NCBI GenBank assembly: GCA_003427395.1
Contig: BFEA01000099.1
Span: forward strand, 1,997,964-2,026,229
DNA from: Chara braunii
Lineage: Eukaryota > Streptophyta > Charophyceae > Charales > Characeae
Length of the DNA stretch: 28,266 nucleotides
Reading direction: 5' to 3'
Made by a program: the position numbers and the translations under genes. Numbering within the stretch: position 1 is the first letter of the stretch; each line of letters starts with the position of its first letter. This document shows positions 1 through 9,039 of the stretch, piece by piece. The notes under the pieces were generated by a model. The model was given only the letters and a program-made list of their open reading frames with translations, was not told the DNA's origin and did no database searches.

Positions 1-89
<89 letters not shown>

Positions 90-101
90 CTCTCTCTCTC
101 T
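1..101. repeat. Compound (TC)n-(TATC)n-(TC)n microsatellite
   Basis: Pure TC dinucleotides run for 28 bases, followed by TATC tetranucleotides to about base 86 and TC again to 101. A short GT run follows at 108-121. The window edge lies inside the repeat, so its full length is unknown. Confidence 0.97.
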
Positions 102-849
102 CCTGTGAGTGTGTGTGTGTCTGTTATAGATTTTACCACAACAGGCCCTGTTCCTCCCAGACGAGTAGATTCAAAATCGAAGCAGCTTTACCTCTGTTCC
201 TGTGTGCGTGTGCGTGTGTTATGTGTGTGAGTTGCTCATCATTCTGTGTATGCATGTGTGTGTACCTCCTGTTTTACACTTCTTACAACATTCTTAGAGG
301 TCTTCTCTTTCTCAGAGCTTTAAACAAACAAACATCTGGAAAATCTCTTGTTTTACTCAGTCTGCAAACTCGGCACAGACCTCCAGACATCTGGTACCTG
401 GATACAATAAAGTGAGCTGTCAGCACACTGCGGTTCAGGTGTTTGGATCATAGGAATTTGAAATTGATCACTCGTTTGGCTCACTCTAATTACAAATCAA
501 CGGGCCCGAAGATTCATTCTAGGAATAAATCACCGGCCCAAAGGACACTATCTCAATACAGCACATGCTCACATTGTATGCTGACAGATACCGTAGCGAG
601 ATTTGAGAGAACACTCGCACAACACCACGGTTGTGGGGAGTATATTCCCACTACATCTGGTGCATATTCCGTGTCCTGCAGAGTGGATGTATCTGGTCCA
701 GATTATGTGTCATGCAGAGCATATCTGAACCATATTATGCCAAACAGTCCTCTGAAGGCCAAACTGAGTTTGAAAATCGAATATAAATTTATAAAATGTT
801 TTCGAAGAAAAAAGAGAAAAAAAAAAAAGCACCAAAAAAAAAAAGAAAA
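102..849. other. Unassigned stretch with no supported gene
   Basis: Open frames here (for example 443-940) are lysine-rich and low in complexity and look like chance frames. The only feature I recognise is a short segment at about 125-150, after a GT run, that resembles 8922-8945, also after a GT run (TAGATTTT..CCACAACAG in both). An A-rich tract lies at 812-850. Confidence 0.5.
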
Positions 850-859
850 AGAATCAAAG

Positions 860-970
860 ATAGCCTTGGGATCCAGTGCACCCAGCCCACGTGGCTGTAC
901 TTATGAACTTTTCATGAACGGACCTGAGTTCAAATCCTGAAGGAATCAGATGAACAGAATAAGTAACAGC
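860..970 (+). mobile_element. tRNA-derived SINE head (copy A), truncated at its 3' side
   Basis: The segment GAGTTCAAATCC at 924-935 resembles an RNA polymerase III B box (tRNA T-loop), and GTGGCTG at about 891 sits where a degenerate A box would be. The same arrangement occurs on the opposite strand at 3370-3290, where the A-box-like GTGGCTGAATG is clearer. The two copies match over the block TGAGTT..AATCCTG.TGGAATCAG with few differences. Copy A has no A-rich tail, because a foldback element starts at 971. The SINE call rests on the pair of related copies plus the B box. Internal promoter activity is not shown. Confidence 0.5.
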
Positions 971-1268
971 CATTCCGTCAAAATGGACATTCTTTATGAC
1001 TTCTTATTTTTTTGAACGAAATTGAAACCGACTAAATTGGCCTGATTAAGGTCAAAAATTTTGCTCCCGAGGGTCTCCGTACCCCTTGGACTCCAGCTAC
1101 GTCCAGCTACATCGAGAGGGTCCGGAGTTACTAAAACGCTTTACCTTCTGGACTCCAGCTAAGTCCAGGTACATCTAGGGGGTACGGCATTTAAGAACGC
1201 TAGACCCTCAAGAGCTAAAACTTTTGACCTAAGTTGGGCCAATTTAGTCGGTTTCAATTTCGTTCAAA
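971..1268. mobile_element. Foldback/MITE-like element, family 1 copy 1 (right end lost)
   Basis: A perfect 29-bp inverted repeat pairs 1014-1042 with 1237-1265, starting GAACGAAATTGAAACC. The outer left part (971-1013) begins with a CATTCCGTCAAAATGGACAT motif. The same two blocks in the same order flank the copy at 23929-24177, where both outer ends are kept. Here the right outer end (TGTCCATTTTGACGAAATG in copy 2) is missing and LINE protein-coding sequence begins at once. The interior holds two related blocks containing GGACTCCAGCTA (about 1088 and 1150). No transposase is encoded, so it would be non-autonomous. Confidence 0.8.
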
Positions 1269-1830
1269 CTCCTAGCCACCAGAATAAACAGAATCACAGG
1301 ACAATGCTTCCACCTGGACCAAACAGGCTTCATTCCAGGAAGACTCATACTAGACAACGTAATGTCACTCTGCGAATCCACAAGGCCAATCAGCCAAAAA
1401 CGAATCACCGCGGCCATCCTCTTCCTTAATTTCGAAAAAGCATATGACCAAGTCAACTGGGACTTTCTTCATGCCAGCATGGAAAAAATGGGAGTAGGCC
1501 CTATCTTCCGTAAATGGGTGAGAGTACTCTAGAACGATCCACAGGGGATAGCTCAGGTCAACGGCTTCCTCTCGAACCCCTACCCAATGACCAGATCAGT
1601 AAGACAACGGGGCCTTCTAGCAGCTCCGATCTTCCTATTTGTCATGGAAGTCATCACAGCCTTCCTGAGGAAGGACAGCTCCATCGAGAGGATCGAAAAC
1701 ATTAAAGACGAAAGAGAACACCCACTCCACAATCCTACCGTTCTCCTATTCAGGGCACCCAGCTCCTCCTTCTGGTGCAAGCCTTCCAACTCGCCTCACA
1801 GCAGTGCTCCGTAGACTGGGCAAAAACAAT
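1266..1830 (+). pseudogene. LINE reverse transcriptase palm remnant, catalytic residues lost
   Basis: The palm is recognisable but inactive. The motif A aspartate, read FDFEKAYD at 9756-9776 in the other copy, is asparagine here (codon 1428-1430, FLNFEKAYD). A TAG stop lies at about 1530 (VRVL*NDP). RQGDPLAAP of the sister copy reads RQRGLLAAP (about 1600-1630). At about 1751 the frame passes from LLF straight to RAPSSSF. By comparison with LMF-VDDLMVLI-RASDTSF in the sister, this is an in-frame loss of exactly the eight codons holding the FxDD catalytic motif C. A frameshift follows near 1780. Confidence 0.85.
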
Positions 1831-2041
1831 AGGTTGGTGGACCGCGGATACACCCTCCCCCACAGAACTAACCCCGCCAGGTCTACAATAGGCAGATCCA
1901 GACTCGCCAATCCGCTTCCTAAGAATCAACCTCAACCTCAAAGGATGCCACCAAACATCGGCAGCAACCCTACTATCTTCAATGGTCGATGGAATGCAGG
2001 CCTAGAAGACTATCCATTCCTCCCTACTAGGCAGGGTACTT

Positions 2042-2520
2042 GTGCTCAACAACATCCTGGCCATGATGTGGTTGGCCACCTCAATCTGGTTCCCAGCACC
2101 AGACTTCCAGAAACAACTGAGGAAAATAACAGCAGCATTCCTATGGACAGGAAACCCAGACAAACAACACTTTATTTACAAAGTGGCCTGGCAAATAGTT
2201 ACCTGGCCAAAAAACAGAGGGGGTCTAGGACTAATAGACCCAACCCGGCAAATCCAGGCCCTACAAATCAAATGGATCACTAGACTAACCCTCCTGGATA
2301 ACCTGAACTGGACCCCATTAGCCCTAAACCACATCAGAAATCTTGCACAATTCTCTTCTCCATCTGACATGACAGGTCTTTTCTGGATTTTCAACAAAGC
2401 ATGGCCACTCCCAAAAGGCCGACAGAGACAGATCGAACAAGAGCTTCAAAATACCACCAATGATACCCCCCAGACTAAATCCATATGGGATCAAATACTC
2501 CACAACTGGAGAAACTGATT
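2042..2520 (+). pseudogene. LINE post-RT (thumb/linker) fragment
   Basis: An open frame reads through the region after the RT palm. Its blocks FLWTGNPDKQHFIYKVAW, GGLGLIDP, ALQIKW and LALNHIRN align with FITKVAWKHVTKPKEQGGLG and ALDRIRQMAKY of copy 2 (10540-10720), and with the minus-strand copy at 28266-28060. The frame closes at the TGA near 2518. The same protein continues in other frames to about 2860 (GHWLEKGIWQIKH at 2645-2685). It is part of the broken LINE, with no independent function inferred. Confidence 0.75.
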
Positions 2521-3019
2521 CCCATAAAATAAAATAGGTCCAAAAAAGAAAGATGTAGTTCTCAGACAACCTCTCTTCGGCAATCCACGAACAATGAGCG
2601 ATGAAGGGGAAAGTCTCCCGCTGTCGAAATCAGAATCCAAATGGGGCCACTGGCTGGAGAAGGGCATCTGGCAAATCAAACACATCTGGGATTACCCAAA
2701 CAAAACCCGGAAAACAGAAAAAGACCTCCGCGACAAACTAAAAGGAGTGCATCATCTCTAAACCAACCTAAACCACATCATAGACTGCATACCTCTACAA
2801 TGGAGAAACCTGCTAAAGTCAGAACAAAGATCGCAAGACAGAGACTGGGCTACCACCATTGACACCCCTCTAATCCAGGAGACCCTGTCCATCAAGAACT
2901 ACGCATCCCACAACAATAACTGGATCTGCTGCGATATCTACACCGTAGAGGAACCAGGAAACCCAGTAAGCTGCATTAACACGGTAAGTAGAGCAGAAGG
3001 GCCTTCAAAATCAACAATC

Positions 3020-3126
3020 TGTTTTGACTTGCGGTGGAATAGGAACCGGACTGATGCTCCCCAGAATGGAAACGGAGCCGGAATCCTAAGGTTCTGTTTT
3101 TTTAAATAAAAAAAAATAAAAAATAA
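3020..3126 (+). repeat. LINE 3' UTR and A-rich tail of copy 1
   Basis: The block starting TTTTGACTTGC, with GGAATAGGAACCGGACTGA at about 3036, is repeated with few changes at 15541-15647. Each copy ends in an A-rich tail (AAATAAAAAAAAATAAAA here, about 20 A there). The shared 3' end with independent 5' ends is the signature expected for one LINE family. Confidence 0.85.
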
Positions 3127-3171
3127 AAAGAGGGCGCCAATCAGCTCTTCGATGACACCTCAAGGTCGCCG

Positions 3172-3370
3172 CCTTTTCTTTTCTTTTTTTTTCTTTTCGT
3201 TTTTTTTGTGCATTCATCCGGGGTGCTGCTTCTCACAACATACACAGCAGCACTTTCGTCTTCACTTTCCTCATGTTCCTTCGTCCCTGATTCCATCAGG
3301 ATTCAAACTCATGATCTGTTCATTAACAGTTCCATGTGTGTGTAGCATTCAGCCACATGGGGTGGGTAGT
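3172..3370 (-). mobile_element. tRNA-derived SINE copy B with A-rich tail
   Basis: Read on the minus strand, the head contains CCATGTGGCTGAATG (A-box-like) and GAGTTTGAATCCTG (B-box-like). About 95 bp later it ends in an A-rich tail of the AAAAG type (plus-strand TTTTC run, 3172-3211). The head resembles 860-970 closely enough to be one family. The total of about 200 bp is a usual SINE size. The 3' body does not match any tRNA, as expected for a SINE. I could not identify clean target duplications. Confidence 0.55.
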
Positions 3371-4330
3371 TTCCTCACCTTCCTTCCTCAAGTTCCCCTC
3401 AAGGTTTTCACTCTTCTCCTCCCCTCCCCTTCGTAGCAGTTTCTTTCCCTCTTCCTTTTTTTCCCCTCAGTTTCATTTCCTTCTTCTGACAGCAGTGGGT
3501 TGGTTGGCATCCATCTGCCTCTCCCATCCCCTACCATTTACAAGTCCTCACAGCGTCTTCCCTCACACCTCGCCAATGGGTAGTTTTTCACCAAACTATT
3601 GCTCAAACTGGTGCGACCACGTTCACGATACAACCGCCATCCATTTATTTCAGCAGAAAGTTTCTGAACAAGCTATAATTTTTGTGACAGATGCATCAAG
3701 GAGAGACAAAATAATGCAGATGGAGAAGGAACGGAATTCAAAAAATCGATTTTGAGAGACAGACTGAAGTACGCAGTCTGCCATACAAAGAACATGATTA
3801 ACTGTAATTGGTTCGTTTAGAGGAGGGAGGGGGGAGGGGAAAGAAAGTCAAATCCAACAGACAGCTTGGAAGCATGGAAGTATGGAAAGGAGGAGGAAAG
3901 GGAGGAGACAGTCACCTGCCAGTGCTGGAGTACTGCCTTTTCTTCTGCCAGGGAAGAGAGAAATTTGGCTCAGTGTACGTGCAGTACACCTGCTTGGCAC
4001 CAAAATTTTGGAAACACATGCAGAATATTTTGGAAACACACAAACCGAAAAGCAACAGACTCGGGAGTAAGAGGAAGAATCACACAAAATGGTTAACGGG
4101 GCGAAAAGGAAAAGAAAGAGAGGACAGAAGAGCAGACTCAAAACACAACTATCTCATCAAGCGCACACACAGACACACACACACAGACTACTATAACCCT
4201 TGCTGTTTGGTACCTATCAGTGCTATACTGCTCTTGAAGCTACTTGTTCAGAGCTTCCGTAGATACTCAGCAAGGCTATGCTCCTCTCAGCTGCTCGCCA
4301 CCTGAAATGCTTGTGAAACGGGAAGCATTG
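3371..4330. other. Unassigned stretch: pyrimidine-rich then purine-rich
   Basis: Pyrimidine-rich sequence at 3371-3570 gives low-complexity Ser/Phe/Pro frames. A GA-rich block follows at 3820-3910. TTTTGGAAACACA occurs twice (4006 and 4028). A short ACAC run is at 4168-4188. I see no protein motif, splice pattern or RNA gene. Confidence 0.5.
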
Positions 4331-4439
4331 AACCCTTTATTGATCTGTCCTAGCTTTTGACTGCAGAAGTTTAATGTCTTTCTGGGGTAGGCTTGAATCT
4401 GTTACAAGGACTGTGACTGTGGTATAAGATGAAATCCTG

Positions 4440-4635
4440 TTGAGGATTCCTGAGGTATGTGCGTTGATTGGCTAATGGATAATACCATCTGTGGTTTTGA
4501 GGAGGGGGATAGGGTTTTATCCGCGTATAGGGGTTTGGATTCTAGTGGTGTTTAAGGTTGTGTAAGTCTCAAAGAGAAAAGATGTGTTTGAGAGTCAGTG
4601 GCGTGTCGAGATCAGGGGGATGGAGTTAAGGATAG

Positions 4636-4683
<48 letters not shown>

Positions 4684-5335
4684 TTTGGGTTAAGGATAGT
4701 TGCTATTATAGTGTCGTTAGTAGTTCTTGGTGTTTTGCGGAGGTGAGCGTTCAGGGGTGTTCTCTTTCTATTGGGTTAATACTAGTGCAGTGTCTGTTCT
4801 GTCGTCTGTTTCCGTGTCAGGTTCGTTTGGGCGTGAGATTTGTGCTGCTGTAGGGGGATTTATGAGCTGCTGACTGTTTTGCACAGGGAGGATTAGCCAA
4901 TCCTTTAATATTTTCCTTACTATTGTGCCTAGGTCGCCATACCCTAATCTTAGCGAGGTGAATCTCTTGGTGATCTCAAGTTTTTTATCCGGCGAGTTTT
5001 GTAATCTGAGATTGCGTTTTCTAACTTTTCTTCCATAGCGCATGGATTTCGGTTTCTATTAGTTGTTTGATAACGATGAGCGGATTCTCTGTGTTAGCAA
5101 GCTGGTCTTCAAAGGTCAGATCACATCTTCTTTCCCAGATAGCCCAAAGTGTCGCTTTCCTTGTTTGAGAACAAAAAGAAACGATTGTANCCTTTGAGGG
5201 GGGAGGGGGGGGAGTGTAATTGTTCTCTGTCTAGGAAAAGGGTGCCAGGGTTAAATTGGGCTATACTACCTGAGTATTTATCCCATGTTAGTTCTATGGC
5301 TTGCCATGGTGCGCGGCTGCCCTTCTTCTAATGTG
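4440..5335 (-). mobile_element. LINE retrotransposon copy 3, 3' portion
   Basis: On the minus strand, 5320-5230 reads ELTWDKYSGSIAQFNPGTL. After an out-of-frame stretch containing the ambiguous base 5190, 5159-5020 reads RKATLWAIWERRCDLTF and then LIETEIHALWKK. These match TVWTIWKRRCQVTI and LMETEIWAQWKR, the C-terminal tail of copy 2 (11970-12100), so this is the end of the same protein family. The frame stops after ALWKKS, with a second frame at 5043-4768. The 3' boundary is uncertain. An (AAC)n tract on this strand (4635-4680), preceded by AAAAAA, may be a tail. Confidence 0.75.
4635..4680. repeat. (GTT)n microsatellite flanked by a 14-bp direct repeat
   Basis: About 15 GTT units. GTTAAGGATAGTTG occurs exactly at 4625-4638 and again at 4689-4702, bracketing the tract. 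It lies in the 3' region of the minus-strand LINE. Confidence 0.95.
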
Positions 5336-5493
5336 CTGCTGTGACGCGCAACCTCACGCCCTGTGCTGTCTTTCGTTCGGAGTGTGAGACGTGCGGAAAG
5401 AGGCCCAGAAAAACAGCAAGGTGGGGTGTGCCAAGGATTTTTGGGAAATTGAGTGTGGGGACACAGATGGAACTGAAATCCCCCGTGATGGTC

Positions 5494-6050
5494 CGATGAA
5501 GCAAGTCGATTAGTTTCGCGCGTCGCGGAATGCGCGCGCGGACATGGCGAGAAAACAGAAAGATCCAAATTCAATCCAGAAAGTATTGTCGGGCTTCCCA
5601 CCGGGCTACAACCCGTCGTTTAGAACGGAAAGACTCTGGCACGCTTCGCGTGTCTCGTTTTCGTATCAGATCTCGTCGTCGTTCGCTGGTCAGTTTCGAA
5701 TCCGACGTGGATGGTCTCAGCCGAGTGGCTTTTTCCTTATGCTCGTCCTCACTCCGTATTCGGTAGTGGAAGCCCTTCGCTTCGTAGCGATCGAAACGCT
5801 GGCACTCCGTGCACAGAGTGCGGGGCCAATGGGGCGCCACTGCCATCCACGGAATGACGATCAGCTCATTAAACGGCAACAATATCGAGTAGGGTGGAAA
5901 ATGCGTATCGATAATGACAAATCCGGCGTCTACGAACCCAGAACAACAGTTGGCCGGAGGGAAGTAATACTGCCCGCCGATTTTTACGACGGCTTCTCGT
6001 ACGTCCCACTCACATACACGTGTCCAATCGATGAAGCAAGTCGATTAGTT
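5494..6050. repeat. 22-bp exact direct repeat, 535 bp apart
   Basis: CGATGAAGCAAGTCGATTAG followed by TT is identical at 5494-5515 and 6029-6050. The second copy codes for DEASRLV within the open frame at 5544-6224. It could be a target duplication around an inserted segment or the footprint of a tandem duplication. No poly(A) or inverted ends are seen next to it. Confidence 0.8.
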
Positions 6051-6224
6051 GGGATGGGAGATGCGGGAGGTTGGCGCCCAATCGAAGGGTGCTTGTCAGT
6101 CCACATATCAATCAATCACATATATCCAAAGGCGTCATTAAGAACAAAAATCATTCATGCGACCCTCAATCTACCCTTCTTGACACACGAGGGAGCAGAC
6201 ATACATCAGCTTGATCATGCATAG
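5544..6224 (+). CDS. Hypothetical protein, 226 codons, no recognised domain
   Basis: I do not recognise this protein. The start has a purine at -3 and G at +4 (GACATGG), a good eukaryotic initiation context, and there is no in-frame stop until TAG at 6222-6224. The N-terminus is basic (MARKQKDPNSIQKV). A mildly hydrophobic stretch at about residues 64-90 (FFLMLVLTPYSVVEALRFVA) could be a single membrane segment, but it has charged flanks. No cysteine clusters, nucleotide-binding loop or repeats are seen. It is flanked and partly entered by a 22-bp direct repeat (5494-5515, 6029-6050). It may be a first exon, a decayed transposon gene, or a chance frame in CpG-rich DNA. Confidence 0.2.
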   Translation: MARKQKDPNSIQKVLSGFPPGYNPSFRTERLWHASRVSFSYQISSSFAGQFRIRRGWSQPSGFFLMLVLTPYSVVEALRFVAIETLALRAQSAGPMGRHCHPRNDDQLIKRQQYRVGWKMRIDNDKSGVYEPRTTVGRREVILPADFYDGFSYVPLTYTCPIDEASRLVGMGDAGGWRPIEGCLSVHISINHIYPKASLRTKIIHATLNLPFLTHEGADIHQLDHA

Positions 6225-6480
6225 GGCTAAGGGACCGACCCGCGACTCAGTTCAACACAACGTTGGTGTCTGGCGCCTTGTTTCTCAAGGCCGCCTGGTG
6301 GCGTGGCTGCTGATGTCGTGCCGCATAAGGCAGATGGCATGCGCAGTGCGTTCGGGACTATAGTATTCTCGAACAAAATCCCGACGACACTCGTCTAATC
6401 AATCCAAAAAGTCACGCATCTCTATACATGCATTCAATGTGGAAGGTGCGAAAATGATACATTCACAGGAAAAGATGGAT

Positions 6481-8430
6481 CGCATTGCACAGTACATACG
6501 CATCCACCGTTCACAAGACAAGTAGACGGGGTCCTTGCGTAGGAGGATTACCCAGGAAACTAATGGAAGAGTTCCGGAAGAAGTTCTTTCACACAGAAAC
6601 AGGATGTCGACTCATTCCCATTCAAGAGAGGGACAATCATTCAGACGCATCGTCTATCGAGAAGAAAGAAAGAGAGAGAGAGAGAGAGTCGAGGGAAAGA
6701 AAGTCCAAAATAGAAGATGACAAGATCCAGGAAGAGAAAAGTTCGGCGTCACCGCCGTACACTCACGCCAAAGATAACAATCCGCAACAAAGGCGCATTC
6801 GCCGTTAATTCCACTATGGCCACGGGCCAATCACTCACTCAACTCCAATCATCGAACCTCATACCCGCACCGACGATCTTGGCCGTCGTGTGCTACTCCC
6901 ACCACTGTGATCGTCACCCCGCTGTCACAGACTCGACACGGTTCACCCAGATCCCACAGTCCGTCGTGGCGATCNAGCGCGCAACCGGCCAGTCTATCGT
7001 CAGCCCGACAAGACTTTCCGAATCGCTTCAAACACTCTGCCTAGCCACTGCTTCCCCGAAGTTCGCTTGAGAGTGGAGAACGTAAGAGAGCTTTGCGGGC
7101 GCGCTTGCGGATTTTATAGTTGCGATAGAGGACATAGAAGGGGGGGAGAACGATGGGAAGGCGGGGGTGTAGGAGGAGAAGGAGGAGAACACTTTGAGAA
7201 GAGCGCTCCGAGAACGCCATGTTGATCCCTCGGAACTCAAGGTTCAACCAATCAGATTCGTCGCGCGATAGGAAGGTCCTATCGATCCACGCACCTGATT
7301 GGCGAGCGGGAGTTCTCGGGGGATCGACCGGGCGTCGTACGCCAGACTCATAGGGTGAGAAGAGAAAAAGGCGCGAGAGGTGGCGCAAGACGGGTCCAAG
7401 ATTCAGACGATCAAGAAAGGGAAAATGGGCGCGCAAACAGCAAGACGGGGGAAGGGGAGAGAGGAAGAAACAGTTACGGGGAGAGAGAAAGAGGAGGGAG
7501 AAGGAGAGGGAGCGCGGGAGGGAGCGATGCGGGGGACAGAGAGGAGAAAGCCTCTGCATGCGTTGCGCCGTCAACAAAAAAAGAAAGAAAAAGGCACCGA
7601 AACAGTTACGGTTTGTTTCTCTCCTAATTCAAAATTAAAATCATCATAGCCGCGCGCGAAAAAGCGACGCAGGAAAAGAAAATCCTATGCCTAAAGTCGG
7701 GAAATACATGGGAATTTGTGCGCGCCTTAGCGAGCGCGCTGGGAATTGGGCTCGGTAGTTGGGAATTCTGGGATAAGCGGAACTTCGACGTGTCCTTTTT
7801 GGGTGTGTGAATGTTCTTGGGCGCGTCGGGGAAAACTCTCATTAGGCTGTGTGTGCACTTGATTGGGTCTAGACGAGAGAATTGAGATTTGTGGTTCATT
7901 GAAACTTCTTCTACGATTCTATCCTAGCAATCACTCCGCTTGCCAAATCAGACGCTTCGCAACTGATCTATCACCTGAATCATCTGGTTAAGGGCGCAAT
8001 AGCAACTCATCGCTTCCCAAACTCACCTGACCGCATTTTGTAACCTTGTCTCAAGACTCTCAACACTAAAACGAACACATTAACGCTGCATGGCAGTCAG
8101 AACTCTCAAAAGAAAAAAAGAAGAAAAAAAAACACAAGCTCCTCGGCATGCCCATGAAGACGCGTGTGAGGCAATTGCTTCACACTGTATCTTCTGTTAC
8201 TACAGTATTAAGCAAACAAGTCAAAAAACTTTTGGCGAAACTTCCAAGGGAGGGCTCCCATTCTCATTGTCATTTCAGGGAAACCCTTCAACCCATCTGT
8301 GTTTTCAACAGATGACAGGCAGAAGTAGAAGAAAACAGGAAAAAAAATAACAAAGAAGAGGAACAGGAAAGCGAAGACAAAGAGAACATGGAAAAGAAGG
8401 AAATGTGACAGTGAAGAGAAAGAAGATAAG
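6481..8430. other. Unassigned CpG-rich and purine-rich stretch
   Basis: It contains a GA run (6670-6695), an ambiguous base at 6975, and a GA-rich block at 7355-7540 whose six-frame translations are all Arg/Glu/Gly or Ser/Leu/Pro repeats. GAAACAGTTACGG is repeated at about 7467 and 7596. Two CCAAT-type motifs face each other (7247 and 7298). No coding sequence is convincing. The purine bias itself explains the long open frames on the opposite strand. Confidence 0.45.
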
Positions 8431-8433
8431 GAT

Positions 8434-8532
8434 GTCCTTCGGAACCTCCGTTAAATTTGGAACGATACAGAGAAGATTTCAGCATGACCCCTTGACAAGG
8501 ATGAAATAGATAAATGGAAAAATGATCCAATT
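8434..8532 (+). pseudogene. U6 snRNA pseudogene, near full length
   Basis: The sequence follows U6 from its 5' hairpin (GTCCTTCGG) through GGAACGATACAGAGAAGAT (exact, 8459-8477) and on to GATCCAATT at the 3' end, about 99 nt. It has scattered substitutions. The invariant ACAGAGA box is intact, but the following AGC catalytic region reads TTTCAGCATGACCCC instead of TTAGCATGGCCCC. An A-rich stretch (8535-8556) follows rather than a U-run terminator, and no plant upstream element or TATA box is visible, so it is a retrocopy rather than a gene. Confidence 0.85.
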
Positions 8533-8841
8533 CAACAACAAAAAAAGAAAAAAGGAAGAGGACCTGGAAGAATGGAACTAAACAAGAACAAGGAAGAGGG
8601 AGACAACAGTTGTCAACAAGAAAGGAGCACAACAGGAAATTATAAGGAAGTGGAGAGCATAAGCATGACAGTTGTTGGTGCTATTTAGCATAGCAAAATG
8701 CAGGGAAACTTCACCTTCACAACAGCATCCATGAACGGAGCGTCTGTAACCTCTTCATTTCCAGAATCCTGTAAAAGAAAGGCACCCATCCACCAATTGT
8801 CCCCATCCACCGTATCCCCCAGTCAAAACCTCACTCAACAC

Positions 8842-8877
8842 CTGTCTCTTATACACATCTAGATGTGTATAAGAGAC

Positions 8878-8879
<2 letters not shown>
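8842..8879. other. Tn5 mosaic-end junction (mate-pair library adapter) left in the assembly
   Basis: The 19-mer CTGTCTCTTATACACATCT (8842-8860) is followed immediately by its exact reverse complement AGATGTGTATAAGAGACAG (8861-8879). The 19-mer is the Tn5 transposase mosaic end. The back-to-back 38-bp form is the circularisation junction of Nextera mate-pair libraries. It is not expected in plant or algal DNA, and it marks where an untrimmed read entered the contig. Confidence 0.97.

Positions 8880-8922
<43 letters not shown>
8880..8922. repeat. (TG)n microsatellite abutting the adapter
   Basis: Twenty-one GT units start at the base after the adapter. Such low-complexity sequence next to an untrimmed adapter is a typical site for a false join. 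Confidence 0.97.
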
Positions 8923-8926
<4 letters not shown>

Positions 8927-9039
8927 AGATTTTCCCCACAACAGCCTCAAATCCACCCAGGTGATGAGATCATAGGAAATGATAGGAGAAGACTTAGTTT
9001 TGTCATCGACGATCAAAAGGACAGAAATGGTCCGATGAG

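Larger units (their letters stand above)
1266..3126 (+). mobile_element. LINE retrotransposon copy 1, 5'-truncated and internally deleted
   Basis: Translation in shifting frames gives a LINE reverse transcriptase from the block before motif A onward (FHLDQTGFIPGR, then EKAYDQVNWDFL). The C-terminal part reads FLWTGNPDK..GGLGLIDP and W..KGIWQIKH. The endonuclease and N-terminal RT are absent, and so is the zinc-binding part seen in the copy at 8990-12601. Sequence jumps at about 2990 to a 3' UTR whose last 100 bp recur at 15541-15647. The end is A-rich (3100-3126). Because the 5' edge is fused to a broken foldback element, ordinary 5' truncation during target-primed reverse transcription, followed by later deletion, is the simplest history. 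It cannot move on its own. Confidence 0.9.
5340..6480. other. CpG-rich region with possible first exon or promoter character
   Basis: Composition changes sharply from the neighbouring LINE to CpG-rich sequence (for example CGCGCGTCGCGGAATGCGCG at 5517-5536). It contains the single open frame described at 5544-6224 and a 22-bp direct repeat. No RNA gene or known protein motif was found in either strand. Confidence 0.4.

Noticed and set aside
443-940. 165-codon open frame
   Set aside because: It runs through a lysine-rich A tract and into the SINE head, with no domain or conserved block.
7041-7577. 178-codon minus-strand open frame
   Set aside because: It is the complement of a GA-rich tract. 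The protein is Ser/Leu/Pro/Arg-rich with no motif, so stop-free composition explains it.
8434-8532. Functional U6 gene
   Set aside because: The central catalytic region is altered, there is no terminal T-run, and no upstream element or TATA box is visible.
8842-8879. Natural transposon end or transcription terminator palindrome
   Set aside because: Exact identity to the doubled 19-bp mosaic end used in sequencing libraries is far better explained as adapter.
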